The notes under the pieces: model-generated
The model's database searches: none
Seen by the model: the letters and a program-made list of their open reading frames with translations, nothing else
What the model was told of the DNA's origin: nothing
In this document: in pieces, positions 39,776 to 50,699 of the stretch
Numbering within the stretch: position 1 is the first letter of the stretch
Layout: each line of letters opens with the position of its first letter
Origin: an uncultured Pelagibacteraceae bacterium
GTDB lineage: Bacteria; Pseudomonadota; Alphaproteobacteria; Pelagibacterales; Pelagibacteraceae
NCBI GenBank assembly: GCA_902582345.1
Contig: CACHRU010000002.1
Coordinates: 145,081 to 209,080, forward strand
Direction of reading: 5' to 3'
DNA: 64,000 nucleotides
Position numbers and translations under genes: made by a program

Positions 39776-41164
39776 ATGACAAATAAAAATAAGACAGTTT
39801 GGTCTGGTAGATTCAAAAGCCCGATTTCTAAATCATTCCAAAGAATTGGTGCTTCTATAAACGTGGATAAAAGACTCTACGAACAGGATATTTTTGCATC
39901 AAAAATTCATACTCAGATGCTTATCAAAAATAAGATAATTCCTGTCAAAGACGGAAAAAAAATTCTTAAGGGTCTAGAAAAAATTAAAAAGCAAATAAAA
40001 AAAGGTAAATTTGTTTTTAAAGAGAAGTTTGAAGATATTCATTTAAATATTGAAAAAAAATTATTTGAGATAATCGGAGTTTCTGCGGGTTACATGCATA
40101 CTGCAAGATCAAGAAATGATCAGGTTGTCACCGACTTTAAGCTTTGGGTGAAGGACTCATCTTTAATTATAATAGATGAGTTAAATGATTTGATGAAAAA
40201 TATAATAAAAAAAGCAGAAAAAAATATAGGAACAGTAATGCCAGGTTTCACTCACTTAAAAAATGCTCAACCTATTTCATTTGCACATTACTTATTAGCA
40301 TACTATGAAATGTTTAAAAGAGACAAATCAAGATTTTTCAATAATTTAGAATTAATTGATGACTCACCTTTAGGTGTGGCAGCTTTATCTGGAACCTCAT
40401 ATAAAATTGATAGGCATTTTACATCAAAAAAACTTGGATTCAAAAAGCCGACTAACAACTCGATCGACACCGTTTCAGATAGAGATTTTGCCATTGATTT
40501 TTTGTATGCTTGTGCCGTCTGCGCCATGCACCTATCTAGACTTGCAGAAGATTTTATAATTTTAAATTCTGATGCTTACAAATTAATTAGTTTTAATGAT
40601 AAGATGCTTACAGGATCATCAATCATGCCTCAAAAAAAAAATCCAGATCCAGCTGAACTTATCAGGGGGAGAACAGGAATTAATTATGGTAAATTAAATT
40701 CAATTTTAACAATAATGAAAGGTCTTCCAATTTCTTATTTTAAGGACTTACAAGACGATAAGTCGCTCGTGTTTGATGGATTTGATACTCTTAAAGATAC
40801 ACTTATAATGAGTAATGAATTGATTAAAAATGTTTATCCAAATAAAACAAGAATGTTGAATATGGCTAATACTGGTTATACAACTGCAACTGATTTTGCA
40901 GATTATTTAGTTAAAGAAAAAAATTTATCCTTTAGGGCGGCTTACAAAATATCTTCAAAAATAGTCAATTATGCTGAAAAAAATAAAAAAAATTTAGATG
41001 AATTGAATTTAAATGAGATAAAAAAATTTTATAAAGATTTAGATTTAAAAGTTTTAAAAATTTTTAACGTAAAAAATTCAATGAATTCTAAAAATTCTTT
41101 TGGAGGCACTTCAGAAAAAAACGTAAAAAGTATGATTAAAAGATATAAAAAGGAACTCAGATGA
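39776..41164 (+). CDS. argH: Argininosuccinate lyase
   Basis: VWSGRFKSPIS; HTARSRNDQVVTDFKLW; TGSSIMPQKKNPDPAELIRGRTG. Confidence 0.97.
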   Translation: MTNKNKTVWSGRFKSPISKSFQRIGASINVDKRLYEQDIFASKIHTQMLIKNKIIPVKDGKKILKGLEKIKKQIKKGKFVFKEKFEDIHLNIEKKLFEIIGVSAGYMHTARSRNDQVVTDFKLWVKDSSLIIIDELNDLMKNIIKKAEKNIGTVMPGFTHLKNAQPISFAHYLLAYYEMFKRDKSRFFNNLELIDDSPLGVAALSGTSYKIDRHFTSKKLGFKKPTNNSIDTVSDRDFAIDFLYACAVCAMHLSRLAEDFIILNSDAYKLISFNDKMLTGSSIMPQKKNPDPAELIRGRTGINYGKLNSILTIMKGLPISYFKDLQDDKSLVFDGFDTLKDTLIMSNELIKNVYPNKTRMLNMANTGYTTATDFADYLVKEKNLSFRAAYKISSKIVNYAEKNKKNLDELNLNEIKKFYKDLDLKVLKIFNVKNSMNSKNSFGGTSEKNVKSMIKRYKKELR

Positions 41165-41271
41165 GACTTGCTATAACTTTAATTTTGTTAATCTTCGTTT
41201 TAACAGCTTGTGGAAAAAAATCTAATCCACAATATCAAGGTTCAACTAATAACCTAATAAGCATTATATAA
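41161..41271 (+). CDS. 36-aa lipoprotein, LptM/YifL-like
   Basis: Own translation MRLAITLILLIFVLTACGKKSNPQYQGSTNNLISII*; lipobox LTAC-GKK; ATGA overlap with argH; not in ORF track. Confidence 0.75.
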   Translation: MRLAITLILLIFVLTACGKKSNPQYQGSTNNLISII

Positions 41272-41274
41272 ATC

Positions 41275-42504
41275 ATGTCTTATATAAGATATAAAAATAA
41301 TAAGCTCTTTATAGAGAATGTCTCTGTTAATCAACTCGCATCAAAATTAAAAACACCTTTTTATCTTTATTCAGAAGGTAATATAGTTGAAAATTACAAC
41401 TCATTTTCAAATAGTTTTAAAAAATCTAAACCTTTAGTTTGCTTTTCAGTGAAAGCTAATTCTAATATTCAAATTTTAAAAATTTTAAAAAAGTTGGGTT
41501 CAGGAGCTGATGTAGTCTCTGGTGGTGAATTGCTAAAGGCAATTAAATCTGGGATAAAACCCAATAAAATTGTTTTTTCAGGTGTAGGAAAAACTGAAGA
41601 AGAAATAAGATTAGCAATTAGAAAAAATATTTTATTAATAAACGTTGAGTCAGAAAACGAAGCTTTACTAATAAATAAAATATCTGGTCAATTAAAAAAA
41701 AAGACAGCAATAGGTATCAGACTAAATCCTGATATTAATGCGCCTACACATAAAAAAATTTCTACTGGAAAAGCTGAAGATAAATTTGGACTTTCAAAAA
41801 CAAATTTAATTTCTTTTTGTCTTAATATAAGTAAACTAAAAAATTTGAAACTAAATGCAATTAGTGTTCATATCGGAAGTCAGATTTTAAGTGAAAATCC
41901 ATTTAAAAAAACTTTAAAAGTTTTAGAAGAAATAATGATCAAAACAAAAATGCACTTTAAGTTTGTTGATCTTGGAGGTGGCTTTGGTATTGCCTACAAA
42001 AAAAATGACCGAAAAATAAACTTAAAAAATTATTCGAGTTTAGTTGAAAAGTTTAGAAAAAAGTATAATTGTAATATTATTTTTGAACCAGGTAGAGCTA
42101 TTCTAGGAAATACAGCTGTTTTGGTAACTAAAATTCAATATCTTAAAAAAGGATCAAACAAAACGTTTGCTATTTTAAATGCGGGGATGAATGACTTTAT
42201 GCGAACTGCACTTTATGATGCAGTCCACAATATAATTCCAGTAATAAAAAATTCAAAAAAAAATAAAGGTCCCCTGGAGTTTGTAGGACCAATTTGCGAA
42301 ACAACTTGTAAATTTATTAAATACAATAAATACCAAAAACTAAGAGAGTCTGATTATGTTGCTATTGCTGATGTGGGGGCTTACGGAGCTTCTCTATCTT
42401 CAAATTATAATACTAAACCGCTAATAGCCGAGGTAATCATTAATAAAACCAAAGCTAGAATAATAAGAAAAAAACAAGATATAAAAAGTTTACTCATCCA
42501 ATAA
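41275..42504 (+). CDS. lysA: Diaminopimelate decarboxylase
   Basis: CFSVKANSNIQILKIL, GGGFGIAY, EPGRAILGNTAVLVT, GPICETTCKF, DVGAYGASLSSNYN. Confidence 0.96.
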   Translation: MSYIRYKNNKLFIENVSVNQLASKLKTPFYLYSEGNIVENYNSFSNSFKKSKPLVCFSVKANSNIQILKILKKLGSGADVVSGGELLKAIKSGIKPNKIVFSGVGKTEEEIRLAIRKNILLINVESENEALLINKISGQLKKKTAIGIRLNPDINAPTHKKISTGKAEDKFGLSKTNLISFCLNISKLKNLKLNAISVHIGSQILSENPFKKTLKVLEEIMIKTKMHFKFVDLGGGFGIAYKKNDRKINLKNYSSLVEKFRKKYNCNIIFEPGRAILGNTAVLVTKIQYLKKGSNKTFAILNAGMNDFMRTALYDAVHNIIPVIKNSKKNKGPLEFVGPICETTCKFIKYNKYQKLRESDYVAIADVGAYGASLSSNYNTKPLIAEVIINKTKARIIRKKQDIKSLLIQ

Positions 42505-43211
42505 TGCAATTGATAAGATCAGTCTTGTTCACAATATTATTTTACTCAACTTTAATTTTAGTTTTTATTTTAGCAATACCAACATTGGTTTTACCTAGCA
42601 AAGCTACAATGATTTGTGGAAAGATACTGGCACATATCATTATTTTTTTGCTAAAGTTTGTCTTAGGAGTTAGAGTTACTTTTTCTGGAATAGAAAATTT
42701 AAAAAAAAATGAAAGGTTTTTTGTTGCTAGTGCACATCAATCTTTACTTGAAACATTTATACTTCAAGCTCCTTTGGAATATCCTATTTTTATCCTTAAA
42801 AAGGAACTTCTTAAAATTCCCTTATTTGGTTGGTATTTAAAAAAAATTGGTGCGATTGATATTGTTAGAGATACCACAACAAAAGAAAATTTAAATTTTT
42901 TTGAAAAAATTAAGAACAACGATGAAATTAAAAAAAGACCTTTGTTGATTTTTCCTCAAGGAACAAGAGTTAAATTTGGTGAAAGAATACCATTTAAAAA
43001 GGGAGCGGGAAGGATTTACGAAGCATTAAATTTACCTTGTGTTCCCGTAGCATTAAACACCGGAAAAGTATGGCCAAAAAATAGTTTCTTTAAAAAAAAT
43101 CACAATATAGAAATATCTTTCTTAGAACCTATTGAACCTGGAAAAGATAAAGATGTTTTTATAAAAGACTTGGAAACAAATATTTATTCCTCTATTGATA
43201 AATTATTTTAA
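42504..43211 (+). CDS. plsC: 1-acyl-sn-glycerol-3-phosphate acyltransferase
   Basis: ASAHQSLLETF (HX4 box variant), LLIFPQGTRVKFGER. Confidence 0.88.
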   Translation: MQLIRSVLFTILFYSTLILVFILAIPTLVLPSKATMICGKILAHIIIFLLKFVLGVRVTFSGIENLKKNERFFVASAHQSLLETFILQAPLEYPIFILKKELLKIPLFGWYLKKIGAIDIVRDTTTKENLNFFEKIKNNDEIKKRPLLIFPQGTRVKFGERIPFKKGAGRIYEALNLPCVPVALNTGKVWPKNSFFKKNHNIEISFLEPIEPGKDKDVFIKDLETNIYSSIDKLF

Positions 43212-44110
43212 TCTTTTTTTCTACCAAAGTCAGGGGATTTAACATCTTGACCCGCTTTAATGATCTCTTTCCTAACATTCTTAGTAGATGCAAATATTTT
43301 AAGAAGTTTTTCGCTATTTTTTTCTATAATGGCTTTTTTAAAATCATTAATATTTTCAGAAAATTCATCTAATATTTTTATAATATTGTTGCTGTTATCA
43401 ATAAAAATATCTCTCCACATTAAAGGATCTGATGAAGCAATACGAGTAAAGTCTCTTAGACCTCCAGCGCTATATTTTATAATTTCATCTTTAAATTTCT
43501 CATCAGCACTAATAGCTGTTTTTACAATATTATATGCAACTGCATGAGGTAAATGACTTGTAAGTGCTAGTATATGATCATGATCTTCTATAGTCATCAA
43601 TTTTACTTTGCTACCTAAAAATTCCCAAAACTTTTTTAATTTTTCAACTTTATCTGTGTTTGAGTTTTTTCCTTTACAAATAATTGTCCATCTATTTTTA
43701 AAAAGATTTTTTAATCCTGCAGAAGGTCCACTTTCTTCAGTTCCTGCTATAGGGTGCGATGCTATCCAGTTAACATTATTTAAATTAAAATTTTCAAATA
43801 TTTTATTCACTTCTTTTTTTACTGAGCCAGTATCCGTGATGATGGCATCTTTTTTGAATGAGTCCCTCGCGGATAATAAAACTTCTTTATATGCGCTTAG
43901 AGGTACTGCGAAAATTACTAAGTCCGCATCTTTAACAGCAGATTGAATATCTTTTGATAAGTCTCTGCATAAATTTTCTTTTTTAATAATTTCAATGACA
44001 TCCTTAGACTTGTCAAAAACTGTAACTGATTTACTAATTTTATTATTAATATTTCTAAGGATTGATGATCCTATTAAACCACAACCAATAATAGCAATTT
44101 TTTCAAACAT
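43208..44110 (-). CDS. tyrA: Prephenate/arogenate dehydrogenase
   Basis: IIGCGLIGSSILRNI; DTGSVKKEV; ASHPIAGTEESGPSAGLKNLFKNRW; LTSHLPHAVAYN. Confidence 0.94.
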   Translation of the reverse strand: MFEKIAIIGCGLIGSSILRNINNKISKSVTVFDKSKDVIEIIKKENLCRDLSKDIQSAVKDADLVIFAVPLSAYKEVLLSARDSFKKDAIITDTGSVKKEVNKIFENFNLNNVNWIASHPIAGTEESGPSAGLKNLFKNRWTIICKGKNSNTDKVEKLKKFWEFLGSKVKLMTIEDHDHILALTSHLPHAVAYNIVKTAISADEKFKDEIIKYSAGGLRDFTRIASSDPLMWRDIFIDNSNNIIKILDEFSENINDFKKAIIEKNSEKLLKIFASTKNVRKEIIKAGQDVKSPDFGRKKD

Positions 44111-45186
44111 TAAACTATCTTTCTAATAATTTTTATAAATTTTTTATTCTCTAAATTGTTTCCAATCGTTATTCTTAATGAATTTTTAATATTATATACA
44201 TCCATTTTTCTTACAAGTATTCCACTTTTAGCTAATTTTGAAAATATTTTTTTTGAATTTCCTCTAATCTTATTAAAATTTATTAGTAAAAAATTTCCAT
44301 ATCCTAAATTTGTTTCAATTCTTAAGTTTTTAAAAATATTATAAAAAATTTTTACCCATTTATTAACGTGATTTATTTCTTTATTTAGCCATTTGGTATC
44401 TTTTATTGACTCGGCTGCAGCAAATAAAGCAGCTCTGTTTATATTAAAGGGTGGCTTAACTTGATTTAATGCGTATATCAAATTTTTTGGACCATATCCC
44501 CAACCAATTCGCAATCCAGCAAGACCATAAATTTTAGAGAATGTTCTTGTTATGATAACATTTTTAGAATTAGAAAATAATTTGATACCAGACAAATAAT
44601 TTTTTTCTTTTACATACTCATAATACGCGTCATCAATTACCAATAATATATTGCTCCTTAGCTTTTTTCTTAATAGTAACAATTCTTTTTTATTTACAAT
44701 GGTCCCAGTAGGGTTATTGGGATTTGCTAAAAAAACAATCTTAGTTTTTTTCGTAACTTTTGAAAGTATATTTTTTACTGAAATTTTAAAGTTTTTTTCT
44801 TTTGCATATTTAATTTTTGCCCCGTAAATTTTACTATAAATTCTATAAATAATAAAACTAAACTCTGGAACAATAACTTCATCCTTTTCAGTAAGGAATG
44901 CTTTACAAATTAATTCGAAGATTTGATCTGATCCTGAGCCAAGAATAATTCTTTTTGGATCCAATTTAAATTTCTTTGATAATACTTTTCTTAAAAAAAC
45001 ACCATCAGAGTCAGGGTACCTTTTTAGATTTTTAGCTACTTTATAAAATTCTTTTATTGCTTTAGGGCTAGGACCTAATGCGGACTCATTGGCTGAAAGT
45101 TTTATTTTAGCAGTTTTTTGCTTAAACGAGCTTAATCCAGCGACATACCTTTCGGCATTAATTTTTTTTGGTTTAGGTAAATTCAT
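44110..45186 (-). CDS. hisC: Histidinol-phosphate aminotransferase
   Basis: ILGSGSDQIFELICKAFL; FLANPNNPTGTIV; VIDDAYYEYV; RTFSKIYGLAGLRIGWGYG. Confidence 0.94.
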   Translation of the reverse strand: MNLPKPKKINAERYVAGLSSFKQKTAKIKLSANESALGPSPKAIKEFYKVAKNLKRYPDSDGVFLRKVLSKKFKLDPKRIILGSGSDQIFELICKAFLTEKDEVIVPEFSFIIYRIYSKIYGAKIKYAKEKNFKISVKNILSKVTKKTKIVFLANPNNPTGTIVNKKELLLLRKKLRSNILLVIDDAYYEYVKEKNYLSGIKLFSNSKNVIITRTFSKIYGLAGLRIGWGYGPKNLIYALNQVKPPFNINRAALFAAAESIKDTKWLNKEINHVNKWVKIFYNIFKNLRIETNLGYGNFLLINFNKIRGNSKKIFSKLAKSGILVRKMDVYNIKNSLRITIGNNLENKKFIKIIRKIV

Positions 45187-45243
45187 TTTAATTAAGTTAA
45201 TATATAAAAAGCTTTAGTAATGCTAGTTTCATTGCATATGAAT

Positions 45244-45272
45244 TTGACAAGTTTGCGACTATTTAGTATTAA
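45244..45272 (+). promoter_or_regulatory. Sigma70-type promoter upstream of SAM-II/metX
   Basis: TTGACA (45244-45249), 17 nt, TATTAA (45267-45272); predicted TSS close to aptamer 5' end. Confidence 0.6.
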
Positions 45273-45280
45273 TTCTTATA

Positions 45281-45333
45281 AGGCGCCGATTTAACCAAAT
45301 TGCAGGCGCTTGATAAATGTAGCTAAACAGGAG
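45281..45333 (+). ncRNA. SAM-II riboswitch aptamer
   Basis: AGGCGCCGATTTAACCAAATTGCAGGCGCTTGATAAATGTAGCTAAACAGGAG closely matches the SAM-II consensus (GCGC..GATTTAACC...TTGCA.GCGC.TGATAAATGTAGCTAAA) and lies directly upstream of metX. Confidence 0.93.
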
Positions 45334-45335
45334 AT

Positions 45336-45362
45336 AGCCCAGTTTAGCTGGGCTTTTTTTTT
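45336..45362 (+). terminator. Riboswitch-associated intrinsic terminator
   Basis: AGCCCAG-tttag-CTGGGCT followed by an uninterrupted T-run, 3 nt before metX ATG. Confidence 0.85.
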
Positions 45363-45364
45363 GA

Positions 45365-46504
45365 ATGGATAATAAACTTGAAAATATAAAAAAACTTGAT
45401 GTATCAAAACCACTTAGATTAGATTGTGGAAAAACTATTGAAAATTTTCCACTTGCTTACGAAACTTATGGAAAATTAAATGCAAACAAAGACAACGCTA
45501 TTCTAGTTTTTCATGCTTTAACTGGAGATCAATTTGTTGCTGGTACAAACCCAATAACCAAAAAAGAAGGATGGTGGGTTACGGCCGTTGGTCCAGGTAA
45601 AGCTATAGATACTAATAAATATTTTGTAATTTGTGCTAATGTAATTGGAGGCTGTATGGGCTCAGTGGGACCAAAAAATATCAATCCTGAGACCAAAAAA
45701 CCATATGGATTAGATTTTCCAGTTATTACAATTAAAGACATGGTCAGAGCACAAGAATCTTTATTAGATCATCTAGGTATTAAAAAACTTTTATGTGCAA
45801 CTGGTGGTTCGATGGGTGGTATGCAGCTCTTACAGTTCTGCGCTACATTCCCTGAAAAGACCTTTTCTGCTGTTCCTATTGCATGCAGTTCAAGTCATAG
45901 TGCACAGAACATTGCTCTTAATGAATTAGCTCGTCAAGCAATAATGGCTGACCCTGTTTGGGATAATGGTAAATATTTTCTTAAAAATGTGCAGCCTAAG
46001 AATGGGCTAGCAGTTGCTCGAATGGTTGGTCACATTAGTTACTTATCTGAAAAAGGTATGCAAGAAAAATTCGGAAGAAAGTTACAAGAAAAAGCTGATT
46101 ATGAATTTAGTTTTGATGCAGATTTCCAAGTAGAAAGTTATTTAAGACACCAGGGTTACGCATTTGTTGAAAGATTTGATGCTAATTCCATTCTTTATAT
46201 TACAAGAGCAATGGATTACTTTGATCTTTCCAAACAATTTAAAGGAGGCCTAGTCGAAGCTTTTAAAAATCAAAAAACAAAGTTTTTCATAATGTCTTTT
46301 TCTTCGGATTGGCTTTATACAACTAGAGAGAATAAAGATATAGTAATTGCTTTAAATGCATCTGGTGCTGATGTTTCATATTCTGAAATAATTACTGATA
46401 AAGGACATGATTCATTTTTACTTAACGTACCAGAATTTTTAAAAAATTTAAAAAATTTTATCGACACAATGTATGAGAAATTTAAGAATGAAAAAAGAAT
46501 TTAA
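45365..46504 (+). CDS. metX: Homoserine O-acyltransferase
   Basis: LVFHALTGDQFVAG, ATGGSMGGMQLLQFCATFPEKTFSAVPIACS, LLNVPEF. Confidence 0.96.
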   Translation: MDNKLENIKKLDVSKPLRLDCGKTIENFPLAYETYGKLNANKDNAILVFHALTGDQFVAGTNPITKKEGWWVTAVGPGKAIDTNKYFVICANVIGGCMGSVGPKNINPETKKPYGLDFPVITIKDMVRAQESLLDHLGIKKLLCATGGSMGGMQLLQFCATFPEKTFSAVPIACSSSHSAQNIALNELARQAIMADPVWDNGKYFLKNVQPKNGLAVARMVGHISYLSEKGMQEKFGRKLQEKADYEFSFDADFQVESYLRHQGYAFVERFDANSILYITRAMDYFDLSKQFKGGLVEAFKNQKTKFFIMSFSSDWLYTTRENKDIVIALNASGADVSYSEIITDKGHDSFLLNVPEFLKNLKNFIDTMYEKFKNEKRI

Positions 46505-47081
46505 AGTAATTGCAGAATTAATACCTAAAAACACAAGAGTACTAGATGTAGGTTGTGGAGATGGTTCTTTAATGAATCTGCTTCAAACAGAAAAAAATAT
46601 TGAAGTCCGGGGATTAGAGCTAAGTCAAGAAAATGTTCAAGCATGTATTCACAAAGGTTTACCAGTTATTCAAGGAAATGCTGAAACAGAACTTCATCAA
46701 TTTCCCAATCAATCTTTTGACTATGTTGTGCTTAGTCAAACACTTCAAGCTTTTTATAATCCTGAAAGAGTATTAAGAGAATTGTTGAGAATAGGAAAAT
46801 CAGTAATCATATCTATTCCGAATTTTGGATATTGGAAAGTAAGGACTAAACTTTTATTTTTTGGAACAATGCCTGTGACAAAGACTTTGCCAAATACGTG
46901 GTACAATACTCCCAATCTACATATGTGCACCATTAAAGATTTATTTTATTTTTGTGATGAAAAAGATATCAAAATTAAAAAAGTTGTAGGTGTAAATGAA
47001 GATAAAACTTCATTAATTAAAAGAAGAAATCTAGAAATAAAAAACCTTTTTTCAAAACTAGGAATTTTTCTTATAGGATAA
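46473..47081 (+). CDS. metW: Methionine biosynthesis protein MetW
   Basis: RVLDVGCGDGSLMNLLQ; VRGLELSQENVQACIHKGLPVIQGNAE; FPNQSFDYVVLSQTLQAF; adjacent to metX. Alternative start MKKEF at 46488. Confidence 0.94.
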   Translation: MRNLRMKKEFKVIAELIPKNTRVLDVGCGDGSLMNLLQTEKNIEVRGLELSQENVQACIHKGLPVIQGNAETELHQFPNQSFDYVVLSQTLQAFYNPERVLRELLRIGKSVIISIPNFGYWKVRTKLLFFGTMPVTKTLPNTWYNTPNLHMCTIKDLFYFCDEKDIKIKKVVGVNEDKTSLIKRRNLEIKNLFSKLGIFLIG

Positions 47082-47082
47082 T

Positions 47083-47841
47083 ATGAAGATAGAAATTATA
47101 GCGTGTTTAAATGATAATTATAGTTATTTGATAGAAGATAAAAATACGAATATTATATCAATAATCGATCCGTCAGATTTTAATGCATGTGATAAAATAG
47201 TTAAAAAATATAAAAAATTAGATTATATTTTAAATACACACCATCATGCTGATCATGTTGATGGGAACCTGCAGCTTAAAAAAAAATATAATTCAAAAAT
47301 ATTAGGTTTTACTGGAGATAAAGATCGTATTCCTGGTATAAGTATCTTATTAAATGAAAATCAAAAGTTTAAAATCGGGAGTTTAGATTTTAAAGTAATA
47401 TTTACTCCAGGACATACTAGTGGGCATATTGCATTTTTTTTTGAGGAGTCAAAAATTGTTTTTACCGGCGACACTTTATTTTCTTTAGGATGCGGTAGGG
47501 TTTTTGAAGGTACTTGTGATCAAATGTTTAACTCTATTAATAAACTCAAAAATTTACCTCCTGAAACTAAAGTTTATTGCGGACACGAGTATACCAAAAA
47601 AAATTCAGAATTTTGTTTAAAATATGATCCTAAAAATTTAAAGCTTATCGAAAAAATTAATTTAATTAGCTCACAGCGTAATAAGAATCTCCCTACGATA
47701 CCGACAACTATTCAAGAAGAAAAAGAAACAAATATATTTTTAAGATGCAATTTGGCAGAGGTTAAAAAGGCTTTAAATATGAAAGATCAACCAGATCATG
47801 AAATATTTCATAAATTACGTGATTTAAAAGACACTTTTTAA
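47083..47841 (+). CDS. gloB: Hydroxyacylglutathione hydrolase (glyoxalase II)
   Basis: THHHADHVDGN; TPGHTSGHIAFF; FTGDTLFSLGCGRVFEGT; CGHEYTKKN. Confidence 0.94.
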   Translation: MKIEIIACLNDNYSYLIEDKNTNIISIIDPSDFNACDKIVKKYKKLDYILNTHHHADHVDGNLQLKKKYNSKILGFTGDKDRIPGISILLNENQKFKIGSLDFKVIFTPGHTSGHIAFFFEESKIVFTGDTLFSLGCGRVFEGTCDQMFNSINKLKNLPPETKVYCGHEYTKKNSEFCLKYDPKNLKLIEKINLISSQRNKNLPTIPTTIQEEKETNIFLRCNLAEVKKALNMKDQPDHEIFHKLRDLKDTF

Positions 47842-47852
47842 GCTCAATAATC

Positions 47853-47880
47853 TTGACTTGTTTTTTATGGGGGATATATT
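47853..47880 (+). promoter_or_regulatory. Sigma70-type promoter upstream of rplU
   Basis: TTGACT - 16 nt - TATATT, 26 nt upstream of the rplU ATG. Confidence 0.6.
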
Positions 47881-47905
47881 GCGTGGAAACTAACAAATAA
47901 ATTTT

Positions 47906-48340
47906 ATGTCATTTGCAATTATTGAAACCGGTGGAAAACAATATAAAGTCTCTGCAAGTAAAATCATTGAGGTGGAAAAACTTAATGCTGAAGCTGGGAA
48001 AACAATTCAATTTAAGAAAGTTTTACTTTTAAAAGATGACAAAGGCACTGAAGTAGGAAATCCTAATATTAACGGTGCAATGGTTGAAGCTAAACTTTTA
48101 AGTAATGTAAAAGATAGAACAATTTTAGTTTTTCACAAAAGAAGAAGAAAGCACTCAAGAAAAAAAAATGGACATAGACAGAGACATTCAAAAATTCAAA
48201 TAACAAAAATTTTCTCTAAAGACGGAAAAATAATAGCACAAGCTGAGACTAAGCAATCTACTACAAGACAAATAGATAAAGAAAAAGTCCAAAAAAAAAT
48301 TAAAGTTAAACCAGTAGTAAAAAGTGCAAAAAAAAAATAG
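47906..48340 (+). CDS. rplU: 50S ribosomal protein L21 with basic C-terminal extension
   Basis: MSFAIIETGGKQYKVSASKIIEVEKLNAEAGKTIQF...KDRTILVFHKRRRKHSRKKNGHRQRHSKIQITKI. Confidence 0.96.
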   Translation: MSFAIIETGGKQYKVSASKIIEVEKLNAEAGKTIQFKKVLLLKDDKGTEVGNPNINGAMVEAKLLSNVKDRTILVFHKRRRKHSRKKNGHRQRHSKIQITKIFSKDGKIIAQAETKQSTTRQIDKEKVQKKIKVKPVVKSAKKK

Positions 48341-48347
48341 GAATTAA

Positions 48348-48602
48348 ATGGCAACAAAAAAAGCAGGTGGATCATCTAGGAATGGACGAGATAGTAAAGG
48401 GCGAAGGCTAGGCGTCAAAAGATACGGGGATCAAATTGTTGTGCCTGGAAATATTATTGTTAGACAGAGAGGAACCAAAATTCACCCTGGTAACAATGTA
48501 AGCATGGGTAAAGACCATTCAATATTCTCTTTAGTTAAAGGAAAAGTTAAGTTCAAAAAATCAAAACTTAATAGAACTTTTGTTTCAGTAATTCCCAGTT
48601 AA
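48348..48602 (+). CDS. rpmA: 50S ribosomal protein L27
   Basis: [48 protein letters not shown]. Confidence 0.97.
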   Translation: MATKKAGGSSRNGRDSKGRRLGVKRYGDQIVVPGNIIVRQRGTKIHPGNNVSMGKDHSIFSLVKGKVKFKKSKLNRTFVSVIPS

Positions 48603-48624
48603 GTATTAAACTTAATTAAATTAA

Positions 48625-50698
<2,074 letters not shown>

Positions 50699-50699
50699 T

